Shown: piece after piece, positions 53,196 to 60,897 of the stretch
Layout: the number at the start of each line of letters is the position of its first letter
Numbering within the stretch: the first letter of the stretch is position 1
Assembly: GCF_036203305.1 (NCBI RefSeq)
Contig: NZ_CP108131.1
Coordinates: 4,774,001-4,838,000 of the forward strand
Direction of reading: 5' to 3'
DNA: 64,000 bases
Source: Streptomyces sp. NBC_00190
GTDB lineage: Bacteria; Actinomycetota; Actinomycetes; Streptomycetales; Streptomycetaceae
Notes under the pieces: model-generated
Database searches by the model: none
Seen by the model: only the letters and a program-made list of their open reading frames with translations
Told to the model about the DNA's origin: nothing
Translations under genes and position numbers: made by a program

Positions 53196-54773
53196 TTACG
53201 TCGGGTCCAGGCCGTGGCTGCGGAGCCACGGCAGGGGGTCGATCGCGGACCCGCCGCCGGGCCGTACCTCGAAGTGGAGGTGCGGGCCGGTGGAGTTGCC
53301 GGAGTTGCCCGAGTAGGCGATGACGTCGCCGGCCTTCACCTTGCCGGACCGGATCTTGGTGCTGCTGAGGTGGCAGTACCAGGTCTCGGTGCCGTCGGGC
53401 GAGGTCACTATGGCCATGTTCCCGTAGGCGCTGTTCCACTGCGTGCGCACGGTGCCGTCGGTGGCGGCCATGACCGGGGTGCCGTAGGAGACCGGGAAGT
53501 CGATGCCCGTGTGCACGGACATCCACATGCCGCCCGCCTGGCCGAAGCTGGCGCTGAGGCCGTGCTGCCCGACGGGGATCGCGAACTTGGGGCGGGCCGC
53601 TTCCTTGGCCGCGGCCTCCTCCGCCTTCTTCTTCTTCTCATCGTCCTGGCGCTGGCGCAGGTCGATGCGCTCCTGCGTGCGGCTCGCGCGGTCCGCGAAG
53701 TCGCCCGCGTCGGCGCTGAGCGCCGCCAGCTGGGTGTCGAGCTTCGTGTTCGCCGCGACGGGCTTGACGGAGGCCGGGTCGGGCGCGGCCATCGTGGTGG
53801 TGTCCTCGCTGGGCTTGTCCGTGCCGGTGAGCCCGCCGACGGAGGCGGCGGCGACGCCGGCGACGCCCATCACGCAGGCGGAGGGGACGGCCACGGTCAA
53901 CAAGGCGGAACGCTTCGCCGGGGTGCGGCGACGGCTGCTGCCGGCCTTCGCGCCGGCCTTGGTGCCCGCCTTGGTGTCGCCCTTGGCGGTGGTCCGGCGC
54001 GCGGCGCGCGGCACGGAGGTCAGGGGTACGGCCTGGGTGGGGAGGTCGTGCACCGCGGGCGCTTCGTACGCCTCGGGCACCTCGTACGCTTCGTGCGCCT
54101 CGTCCGCTTCGGGTGCCCCGGGTGTTTCGGGCGCTTCGTCGGTGACGGGCTCGAAGCCCGCGGTCTCGCTGTAGGGCGCCTCGTAGGTGTACTCCTGCGC
54201 GTACTCCTGCTCCGGCTGCGCGTACTCCTGCTCCTGCTGCGCGGGCTGCTGGTACTCGTACCCGTACGTGTAGCCGGTCTCGGGCTGCTGCTGCGGCTGG
54301 GTCTGCGTCTCCGGGACGGAGTTCCAGGCGGTGGCGTCGTACGCCCCCGTCTCGGTGCCGGTGAGGGTGCCGTAGCCCGGCATCGACCAGTGGCCGGTCT
54401 GCTCGGCGGAGGTCTCGTAGTCGAAGGAGGCCTGCGGCTGCTGGTACTCGGTGTAGCCGGAGTAGTCCGCGCTCGGGGCGCTCGGGGTGCTCCAGGCGTT
54501 CGTGTCCCTCCCCCAGCTACCGCTGGGAGGTGCCCCCAGCCCGGTGCCGTCCGCAGGGACACCCTGGGCCGGGATCGAGCACAGGTAGGGGTCCTGCGAG
54601 GTCCACGCGGTGGTGTCGTACGCGCCGGTCTCGTAGGAGCCGTATGCCGCGTAGTTGACCCCCTGGCCCTGCGTTTCGTAGGAAACGTAGGTCGAGTCAC
54701 CAGCGAAAGTGGCGGTGGCAAGGCCGTCATACCCGGGATCCGGGTACTGGCCCGGCGAGGGGCGGTCGTTCAC
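53196..54773 (-). CDS. M23-family peptidase (LytM-like) with cytoplasmic repeat-rich head
   Basis: A 525-residue protein. Residues 1-~235 are Tyr/Gln/Pro/Glu-rich with many YET/QQP and acidic repeats and lack a signal peptide. A basic patch then precedes a membrane anchor (LLTVAVPSACVMGVAGVAAASVGG), a coiled-coil part (DRASRTQERIDLRQRQ) and a C-terminal M23 domain with HTGIDFP, VTSPDGTETWYCHLS and GPHLHFEVRP (Zn ligands HxxxD, HxH). It should act on peptidoglycan on the outer face. The very long, Tyr-rich intracellular head is unusual for an M23 enzyme and could take part in protein interactions. GTG start 54773; a TTG codon directly precedes it. Confidence 0.9.
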   Translation of the reverse strand: MNDRPSPGQYPDPGYDGLATATFAGDSTYVSYETQGQGVNYAAYGSYETGAYDTTAWTSQDPYLCSIPAQGVPADGTGLGAPPSGSWGRDTNAWSTPSAPSADYSGYTEYQQPQASFDYETSAEQTGHWSMPGYGTLTGTETGAYDATAWNSVPETQTQPQQQPETGYTYGYEYQQPAQQEQEYAQPEQEYAQEYTYEAPYSETAGFEPVTDEAPETPGAPEADEAHEAYEVPEAYEAPAVHDLPTQAVPLTSVPRAARRTTAKGDTKAGTKAGAKAGSSRRRTPAKRSALLTVAVPSACVMGVAGVAAASVGGLTGTDKPSEDTTTMAAPDPASVKPVAANTKLDTQLAALSADAGDFADRASRTQERIDLRQRQDDEKKKKAEEAAAKEAARPKFAIPVGQHGLSASFGQAGGMWMSVHTGIDFPVSYGTPVMAATDGTVRTQWNSAYGNMAIVTSPDGTETWYCHLSSTKIRSGKVKAGDVIAYSGNSGNSTGPHLHFEVRPGGGSAIDPLPWLRSHGLDPT

Positions 54774-54995
54774 CAACTTCTCTTTCGCCTCGGCAGTGGG
54801 GGCCTGGGTGGCCGGGGAACTCGTGGTTCACCGGAGGAGAGCAGTGGCGTGACTGTACCCGGCGGTTACTGGCAACGACAATCTTCGGAGGACGTCCATA
54901 TCCCGGGAACCGGGCATTCGGCCGTCTTTCGGTCGCACAAAGACGCACCCTTGGCCTTGAGTTCGAAATTCGTTCGACTCTTCGTCGTTGTGCGT

Positions 54996-55802
54996 CTATG
55001 CGACGGACGTGGCTTCCGAGCTCCCCGACACGGCCGTCGCGGGCCCGTCGAGGGCGCGCAGGACCGCCGCGATCACGGTGGGATGCGCGGGCAGGGCGAG
55101 ATGCCCGATGCCGGTGACCTGCACGTTCTCCACGCGCAGATCCGGATGCTCGATCCGGGCCGTACCGACCGGGGCCATCAGCGCGTCGAACTCGCTCCAG
55201 AACGCCACACATCGGGTCGCGCAGCCGGGCGCGGGCGCGGCCAGTTCGGCGAGCACCTCGGAGTCGGGGCGCATCTGCCGGACCAGCGGGTGCGCGTCCA
55301 TGAAGGGGGCGACCGACGTGCCGGAATGCGGGGTGCCGAGCGTGACGAGCGTCCGGACGCGGGCGTCGCCGCCGAGGCGCTGGATGTAGTACCGGGCGAC
55401 CAGTCCGCCCAGGCTGTGGCCGACCAGGTCCACCTGCTCCTGCCCGGTGCGCGTGCACAGTTCCTCGACGCGCCGGGCCAGATGGCGGGCGGTCACGCGC
55501 AGGTCGCGGGTGAAGGGCGAATAGTTGTACGCCTCCACGTGCCGGCGGCCCCCCGCCCCGAGGGCGCGGCGCAGTAGGACGAAGACGGAACGGTTGTCGG
55601 AGAACCCGTGGAGGAGGAGGGCGGGCGGGCGCGTCGCGGACGTCGCGGACGAGCGTGTCGCCGGTGGACCGGCGCCGACCTTCTCCTGGCACACTCCGGT
55701 GGGATACAGGAGGAGGTGCCCGCCGAGCACGATCACCTCGAGCGCTCCGGCCCGCAGCGCGGCGCCGGATACGGGAATGGACACGGGTACGCACAGCCCC
55801 AT
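54996..55802 (-). CDS. Lipase/esterase-like alpha/beta-hydrolase
   Basis: A 268-residue hydrolase: [21 protein letters not shown] (oxyanion), [17 protein letters not shown] (nucleophile Ser in the lipase-type GHSLGG), [16 protein letters not shown], and a possible catalytic His in [13 protein letters not shown]. This pattern is typical of PGAP1/lipase-like enzymes with broad lipid or ester targets. The ATG at 55802 follows GGGGAGG. The N-terminal ~30 residues are hydrophobic, so export or membrane association is possible. Divergent from icmB. Confidence 0.88.
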   Translation of the reverse strand: MGLCVPVSIPVSGAALRAGALEVIVLGGHLLLYPTGVCQEKVGAGPPATRSSATSATRPPALLLHGFSDNRSVFVLLRRALGAGGRRHVEAYNYSPFTRDLRVTARHLARRVEELCTRTGQEQVDLVGHSLGGLVARYYIQRLGGDARVRTLVTLGTPHSGTSVAPFMDAHPLVRQMRPDSEVLAELAAPAPGCATRCVAFWSEFDALMAPVGTARIEHPDLRVENVQVTGIGHLALPAHPTVIAAVLRALDGPATAVSGSSEATSVA

Positions 55803-55841
55803 CGATGGCCTCCCCTGAGCCTTCTGGGACTGCGGCCGGTC

Positions 55842-55878
55842 GCGCCACCGTGCCGTGCGGCTGCCGGCACGGTGGCGC
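55842..55878. other. Hairpin in divergent intergenic region
   Basis: A 14-bp perfect inverted repeat GCGCCACCGTGCCG/CGGCACGGTGGCGC with a 9-nt loop, in the 5' region between the lipase-like gene and icmB. Because neither gene ends here, it is more likely a leader structure than a terminator. Confidence 0.5.
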
Positions 55879-55948
55879 AATGCCGTCCCACGTGTGATTT
55901 CCCCCTCCTGGTTGACCGTGAAACGGCGGCGTGCGCGATGCTGTACTT

Positions 55949-55958
55949 AACGTTCGTT
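55949..55958. promoter_or_regulatory. Possible regulator half-site palindrome before icmB
   Basis: AACGTTCGTT lies about 20 bp before the icmB start in TAACGTTCGTTCA, resembling the core of TetR-family operators. Short palindromes of this size occur by chance; low weight. Confidence 0.3.
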
Positions 55959-55976
55959 CACTCGGGAGGCAGTGCG

Positions 55977-56378
55977 ATGGGTGTGACCGGTCCGATCCGT
56001 GTGGTGGTGGCCAAGCCGGGTCTCGACGGCCACGACCGCGGCGCGAAGGTGATCGCGCGGGCGCTGCGTGACGCGGGCATGGAGGTCATCTACACCGGCC
56101 TCCACCAGACCCCCGAGCAGATCGTGGACACCGCCATCCAGGAGGACGCCGACGCCATCGGCCTCTCGATCCTCTCCGGCGCCCACAACACGCTCTTCGT
56201 GCGCGTGCTGGAACTCCTCAAGGAGCGCGACGCGGAGGACATCAAGGTCTTCGGCGGCGGCATCATTCCGGAGGACGACATCGCCCCCCTGAAGGAGAAG
56301 GGCGTGGCCGAGATCTTCACCCCGGGCGCGACCACGACCTCCATCGTCGACTGGGTCCGCGGCAACGTCCGCCAGTAG
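55977..56378 (+). CDS. icmB: Isobutyryl-CoA mutase small subunit (B12-binding)
   Basis: A 133-residue cobalamin-binding protein, essentially the whole of IcmB, which pairs with the large catalytic subunit IcmA for the interconversion of isobutyryl-CoA and butyryl-CoA. The B12 motif is [11 protein letters not shown] (His as the lower axial ligand), followed by [10 protein letters not shown] and [27 protein letters not shown]. The large subunit gene is not in the window, as is known for Streptomyces where icmA is elsewhere. It starts at ATG 55977 after GGGAGGC. Confidence 0.92.
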   Translation: MGVTGPIRVVVAKPGLDGHDRGAKVIARALRDAGMEVIYTGLHQTPEQIVDTAIQEDADAIGLSILSGAHNTLFVRVLELLKERDAEDIKVFGGGIIPEDDIAPLKEKGVAEIFTPGATTTSIVDWVRGNVRQ

Positions 56379-56402
56379 CCGTCCCACGGCCGTCCGGCGC
56401 GG

Positions 56403-56468
56403 GATCCGGGGCGGAGCCCCGGGATCTTCGAGCCCCGCCACCGCCACCCCGCCCCCGGAGGGCGGGGT
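56403..56468. terminator. Convergent terminator hairpins after icmB and the DUF5691 gene
   Basis: GATCCGGGGCGGAGCCCCGGGATC (56403-56426) is a GC-rich inverted repeat and ACCCCGCCC/GGGCGGGGT (56446-56468) forms a 9-bp stem that reaches the first base of the DUF5691 stop codon. Both lie between two convergent genes. Confidence 0.75.
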
Positions 56469-58060
56469 CAGGCCGGGGCCAGCTCCGCCAGCATCGCCTC
56501 GCGCAGGCGAAGGGTGGCCACCAGCCGCTGAAAGGCCTCCGCCCAGTACGCGGCGGCGCCGGACTCCGCCTCCGGCGGCGCCGAGGCCGCCGCGGTCAGT
56601 ATCTCCAGCCGCCCCGCCTCCGCAGGGTCGAGGCAGCGCTCCGCCAGCCCCATCACCCCGCTGAAGCTCCACGGGTAGCTGCCCGCCTCCCGGGCGGAGT
56701 CCAGCGCGTCGACCACGGCCCGCCCCAGCGCCCCGGCCCACGGCACCACGCACACCCCGAGCAGCTGGAACGCCTCCGACAGCCCGTGGGCCCGTATGAA
56801 CTCCGCTACCCAGTCCGCCCGTTCCCCGTCCGACAGGGTCTCCAGCAGCTTCGCCCGCTCCGCCAGTGAGGCCGTCCCCGGCCCCGCCGCGGGCGGCGCG
56901 GACGCCGGGCCGAGCAGAGCCCGCGACCACCGCGCGTCGCGCTGGCGCACCGCCGCCCGGCACCAGGCCGCGTGCAGTTCCTCCCGCCACTCCTCGCCCC
57001 CGGCCACCGGGAGCGCCACGATCTCCGCCGGGCCGAGCCCACCGAACCGATCCCGCCAGCAGGACAGCGGGGCCGCCTCCACCAACTGGCCGAGCCACCA
57101 GGCCCGTTCCCCGCGTCCGGCGGGGGGCCGCTTGACCACCCCGTCCCGCAGCATTCGCGCATCGCACTCGGCCGGCGGGGTCACCCCCTCGGGGCCCACG
57201 CATGCCAGGGCGCGCTCCGCCATCCGCCCGGCCAGCGCCGAGCCCGGCAGCGCCGACAGCAGCTCGGCCGCCGTCGCGCGGACATTGCGGCTGCGGTCGC
57301 CCAGGGCGGCCTCCAGGAACGGCTCGTCCTGCGGCGACAGCCCCGCCCGCAGCGAATCGAGGAACATCAGCCGGTCCTCGGCCCGCTCGGTGGCCCAGGT
57401 CGTCGCCAGCAGCCTCGGCGCGGCCGCCGCCTCGTGGGCCCGTACGGCACCCAACAGCGCCACCCGCTCCGCGAACAGCCCCTCCTGCCACAGCCGTTCC
57501 ACCGCGGCCCCGTCCGTCACGTCCGGCAGCTCCCCGGCTCCTCCGGCTCCGCCGCGCAGGGCGAACCGCCAGTCCGGATTCAGCCGCGCCAGCCACATCC
57601 CCCGCGCCCCGGCCAGCGCCAGCGCCGGTGCCCTCAGATCCGTACGGGCCCGGGCCGCGTCCAGCAGCGCGGGCACGAGCGCGGCCGGTGAGCGGTAACC
57701 GTGCCGGCCGGCCGCGGCCAGCCACTGCGGCAGCAGCTCCGTCAGATCCGGGGCCGCGCCGCGCCGGCCGCCGCTCGCCGCGGCGGTCCGGCCGGCCAGC
57801 AGTTGCGCGAGCCGCTGCCGGGCCGCCGCCGGTGGTGCCGGCCGCGGGTCCCGGGGCGCGGGCTGCGGGCGCGGGCCCGCCTCGGCCGGCCGCAGCCCCG
57901 CCCGGCGCCGCACGGTGTGCACGGCCGCCGCGTCCAGCAAGGCCTCCGGCGAGCCGGCCGGGCCCCCGCCCCGGCGCCGGTCGGTGCCCAGCAGTGCGGC
58001 GCCGACCAGCTCCTCCCAGTCCCCGTACCCCTCGTCGTACCCCTCGTCGCCCGTGACCAT
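56468..58060 (-). CDS. DUF5691-family protein (helical-repeat-like)
   Basis: A 530-residue cytoplasmic protein dominated by Ala/Leu/Arg-rich helices. GDWEELVGAALLGTDRRRG at the start and LPDVTDGAAVERLWQEG, RLMFLDSLRAGLSPQDEPFLEAALGDRSRNVRATAAELLSALP in the middle are typical of DUF5691; the latter has HEAT-like periodicity (for example DRSRNVRATAAELLSALP). No enzyme motif is visible. It sits downstream of the SWIM gene on the same strand, part of the conserved SWIM/DUF5691 with MoxR/DUF5682/VWA neighbourhood. It probably acts as a scaffold or adaptor. Confidence 0.85.
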   Translation of the reverse strand: MVTGDEGYDEGYGDWEELVGAALLGTDRRRGGGPAGSPEALLDAAAVHTVRRRAGLRPAEAGPRPQPAPRDPRPAPPAAARQRLAQLLAGRTAAASGGRRGAAPDLTELLPQWLAAAGRHGYRSPAALVPALLDAARARTDLRAPALALAGARGMWLARLNPDWRFALRGGAGGAGELPDVTDGAAVERLWQEGLFAERVALLGAVRAHEAAAAPRLLATTWATERAEDRLMFLDSLRAGLSPQDEPFLEAALGDRSRNVRATAAELLSALPGSALAGRMAERALACVGPEGVTPPAECDARMLRDGVVKRPPAGRGERAWWLGQLVEAAPLSCWRDRFGGLGPAEIVALPVAGGEEWREELHAAWCRAAVRQRDARWSRALLGPASAPPAAGPGTASLAERAKLLETLSDGERADWVAEFIRAHGLSEAFQLLGVCVVPWAGALGRAVVDALDSAREAGSYPWSFSGVMGLAERCLDPAEAGRLEILTAAASAPPEAESGAAAYWAEAFQRLVATLRLREAMLAELAPA

Positions 58061-58312
58061 CGAACCCCTCCCTCTGCCCTCTGCGAGTCCTGCGCTCCGA
58101 TCCCGCCCCCTCCGCGGGACCGGAGCTGTCGATGCCGTCGTTGAATTCGTTCAGCTGGCGTGGTTGTCGTTCACGGCAAAGCCCCCCGGCTTCTCGTCAC
58201 GTCACGCCGACGCACCCGCGCCGCCGTGTCCTCCCCGTTCCCCTCCCCGCCGCTCCCGCGGCACACGGGCCCCCAGGCCCCCAGCGCTTTCCTATGTGTT
58301 TCCGCCCCTTGT
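58061..58312. other. 252-bp gap between SWIM and DUF5691 genes
   Basis: No ORF is supported on either strand. The gap is large for an operon, so the DUF5691 gene may have its own promoter. I see no clear promoter or hairpin. Confidence 0.4.
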
Positions 58313-59656
58313 TCAGGCGAGCGGCACCGGCTCGGGTGAGCCCGGCTGCCAGGCCGTCAGGGGGGTGAAGCCGCGATGGCCGCACTCCCCGAACACCGTG
58401 ACGGGCCCCCCGCCCGACAGTGCGGCCAGTTGCCACAACCCCGGTCGGGAGCGGCTCCCGGCCCCGGTGAGGGGCACCGGCAGGGCGGAGGTGCCCTCCG
58501 CGTCCGCCAGCTGCCAGCCCAGCTCTCCCGGTATCGGGATCACCGGGCCCAGGACCACCGGCCAGGACTCCAGCCACGGGTCCTCCCGCAGCGCCGCCCC
58601 GTAGGCCTCCAGGGCGGCCCCCGTGCTCACCCCGGCCGGAACCTCCGCGCACGGCACGGCCGCCGGCCGTCTCTCCCCGAGATCCGCCCGCAGCCCCGCC
58701 GACCCGGGCCGGAAGCGGACTTCCGCCTCCAGCACCAGCCCCACCGGCAGCGCCAGCCCCGGCGGCCGCCCGGGCGGTCCGAAGTCCAGCACCAGGGCGG
58801 GCCGCCCGCTCCCCAGCCCGCGCAGCCATATCCGGCGGGTGGTGAGCCGGCCGTCCGGTGACACCGAGTCGTACTGGGCGAGCACCAGCCATCGGTCCCG
58901 TACGGCCTCCCCCTCCCCGGAGGCCGGCAGTCCCACCCGGCTGCGCACGGTCGCCGCCAGCTGTTCTGGCAACGAGGCCACCCCCAGCCAGGCCCGGTCC
59001 AGCAGGTGCAGCAGCGCCGCCTCCTCAAGCATCCGGGCGGGCCAGCCGGAGCCGCAACTGGGTATCGTCCCCAACTCCCGGACCCGCGCGGCCAGTCCGG
59101 GTGCCTGGGCGTCGACCATCCGGGCGGCCGTCTCCTCCCACCTCGCGTACCCCGACTGTTCCTGGTCGGCGAGACCGCCGCGCAGCAGGTCGGCCAGCCG
59201 CTGCTCCAGCTCGCCGACGCCCGCGCCGATCCGCGCCGCCCGCCGCTCGGCCCGCCGACGGGCCCCCTCCTCGTCCGCCGGCCTGCCCGCCGCGGCGGCC
59301 GGCCGCGCGGCCTTCGCCGCCCGGTCCGCCAGCCACTGTGCGGCCCATTCCGGCGCCTCACCCGGCTCGCCCACCCCTTCCGCGGACCAGAGCAGCAGCA
59401 GTCCCAGCGCGTGCTTGCACGGGAACTTGCGGCTCGGGCAGGAGCACTTGTACGCCGGCCCCGCCAGATCCACGACCGTCCGGTACGGCGTGCTGCCGCT
59501 GCCCTTGCACAACCCCCACAGCGAACCGGAAGCGGAACCTCCGATCTGCGACCACGGACCCGCCCCGCCGAGCCTGCCTCCCGCCTTGCGTGAGGCATCG
59601 TCAGGAGCCAGAGCCAGTACCTGTTCCGCCGTCCAGCGGACGTGCTGCTCAGTCAT
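58313..59656 (-). CDS. SWIM zinc-finger domain protein
   Basis: A 447-residue protein. The SWIM motif YKCSCPSRKFPCKHALGLLLLW (CxCx6CxH) lies at residues ~67-88; SWIM domains bind Zn and nucleic acid or protein. An Ala/Arg-rich helical section (~100-160) follows. The remaining ~280 residues form an all-new domain with LASLPEQLAATVRSRVG and IWLRGLGSGRPALVLDFGPPG. There is no nuclease or helicase signature. Its ATG at 59656 has no clear ribosome binding site. It is divergent from the MoxR gene with a shared, symmetrical promoter region. Confidence 0.88.
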   Translation of the reverse strand: MTEQHVRWTAEQVLALAPDDASRKAGGRLGGAGPWSQIGGSASGSLWGLCKGSGSTPYRTVVDLAGPAYKCSCPSRKFPCKHALGLLLLWSAEGVGEPGEAPEWAAQWLADRAAKAARPAAAAGRPADEEGARRRAERRAARIGAGVGELEQRLADLLRGGLADQEQSGYARWEETAARMVDAQAPGLAARVRELGTIPSCGSGWPARMLEEAALLHLLDRAWLGVASLPEQLAATVRSRVGLPASGEGEAVRDRWLVLAQYDSVSPDGRLTTRRIWLRGLGSGRPALVLDFGPPGRPPGLALPVGLVLEAEVRFRPGSAGLRADLGERRPAAVPCAEVPAGVSTGAALEAYGAALREDPWLESWPVVLGPVIPIPGELGWQLADAEGTSALPVPLTGAGSRSRPGLWQLAALSGGGPVTVFGECGHRGFTPLTAWQPGSPEPVPLA

Positions 59657-59677
59657 GTGAACCACCGTACGGACCCC

Positions 59678-59732
59678 CACTGACAATCGCTCTGACCTGC
59701 AACAACGCCTCGAACAAAGGGCGTTGTCAGTG
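59678..59732. promoter_or_regulatory. Symmetrical divergent promoter region, SWIM and MoxR genes
   Basis: CACTGACAA (59678-59686) and TTGTCAGTG (59724-59732) are inverted copies, giving a TTGTCA hexamer pointing toward each gene, like two -35 elements. A second inverted pair, CAACGCC (59703-59709) and GGCGTTG (59720-59726), lies between. The arrangement suggests a common regulator or balanced divergent transcription. Confidence 0.55.
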
Positions 59733-59790
59733 CCGTGGTGCACCTTGGACACAGCAGTCGGGAGCGGCTGCCGAGCATCGGAGGGGGACC

Positions 59791-60897
59791 ATGACCATGC
59801 CCGAGGACACCCAGCGCGGCGAGGCGCTGCGACCGCACGCCGAAGACGCCTTCGCACACGAACTGAAAGCCCTCGCCGTCGCCGACGACCGGCCCCGCCC
59901 GGCCCGTTGGAAGCTCTCCCCCTGGGCCGTGGCCACGTACCTGCAGGGCGGCACGCTCGCCGACGGCACGGTCATCACGCCCAAGTACGTCGGGCCGCGC
60001 CGCATCGTCGAAGTCGCCGTCACCACCCTGGCCACCGACCGCGCCCTGCTCCTCCTCGGCGTCCCCGGCACCGCCAAGACCTGGGTGTCCGAGCACCTCG
60101 CCGCCGCCGTCAGCGGGGACTCCACCCTCCTCGTCCAGGGCACGGCCGGAACCCCGGAGGAGGCGATCCGCTACGGCTGGAACTACGCCCGCCTCCTCGC
60201 CCACGGCCCCAGCCGCGAGGCCCTCGTCCCCAGCCCCGTCATGCGGGCCATGGCCGACGGCATGACCGCCCGCGTCGAGGAGCTCACCCGCATCCCCGCC
60301 GACGTCCAGGACACCCTCATCACCGTCCTGTCCGAGAAGACCCTCCCGATACCGGAACTCGGCGAAGAGGTGCAGGCCGTGCGCGGCTTCAACCTCATCG
60401 CCACCGCCAACGACCGCGACCGCGGGGTCAACGAGCTCTCCAGCGCGCTGCGTCGGCGCTTCAACACCGTCGTCCTGCCGCTGCCCGCCACCGCCGACGC
60501 CGAGGTCGACATCGTCGCCCGCCGCGTCGACCAGATGGGCCGCTCCCTCGACCTGCCGGCCGTACCCGAGGGCCTGGAGGAGATCCGCCGCGTCGTCACC
60601 GTCTTCCGCGAGCTGCGCGACGGAGTCACCGACGACGGCCGGACGAAGGTGAAGTCGCCCAGCGGCACCCTGTCCACCGCCGAGGCCATCTCCGTCGTCA
60701 CCGGCGGCCTGGCCCTGGCCGCCCACTTCGGGGACGGCGTGCTGCGCCCCTCCGACGTGGCCGCCGGGATGCTCGGCGCCGTCGTCCGGGACCCGGCCGC
60801 CGACAAGGTCGTCTGGCAGGAGTACCTGGAGGCCGTGGTGCGCGAGCGGGACGGCTGGAAGGACTTCTACCGCGCCTGCCGGGAGGTGACGGTATGA
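59791..60897 (+). CDS. MoxR-family AAA+ ATPase
   Basis: A 368-residue AAA+ ATPase. Walker A is GVPGTAKTW; the Walker B/sensor region includes ELTRIPADVQDTLITVLSEKT and the ATANDRDRGVNELSSALRRRF sensor and arginine-finger stretch, as in MoxR/RavA proteins. Such ATPases work with VWA-domain proteins to remodel or activate protein complexes; a VWA gene follows two genes downstream. It starts at ATG 59791 after GGAGGGGGACC. The stop overlaps the DUF5682 gene (ATGA), so they are translated together. Confidence 0.92.
   Translation: MTMPEDTQRGEALRPHAEDAFAHELKALAVADDRPRPARWKLSPWAVATYLQGGTLADGTVITPKYVGPRRIVEVAVTTLATDRALLLLGVPGTAKTWVSEHLAAAVSGDSTLLVQGTAGTPEEAIRYGWNYARLLAHGPSREALVPSPVMRAMADGMTARVEELTRIPADVQDTLITVLSEKTLPIPELGEEVQAVRGFNLIATANDRDRGVNELSSALRRRFNTVVLPLPATADAEVDIVARRVDQMGRSLDLPAVPEGLEEIRRVVTVFRELRDGVTDDGRTKVKSPSGTLSTAEAISVVTGGLALAAHFGDGVLRPSDVAAGMLGAVVRDPAADKVVWQEYLEAVVRERDGWKDFYRACREVTV

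Noticed and set aside
54774..54995. Possible riboswitch before the M23 gene
   Set aside because: No conserved ydaO or other riboswitch core could be identified by eye; only scattered short repeats.
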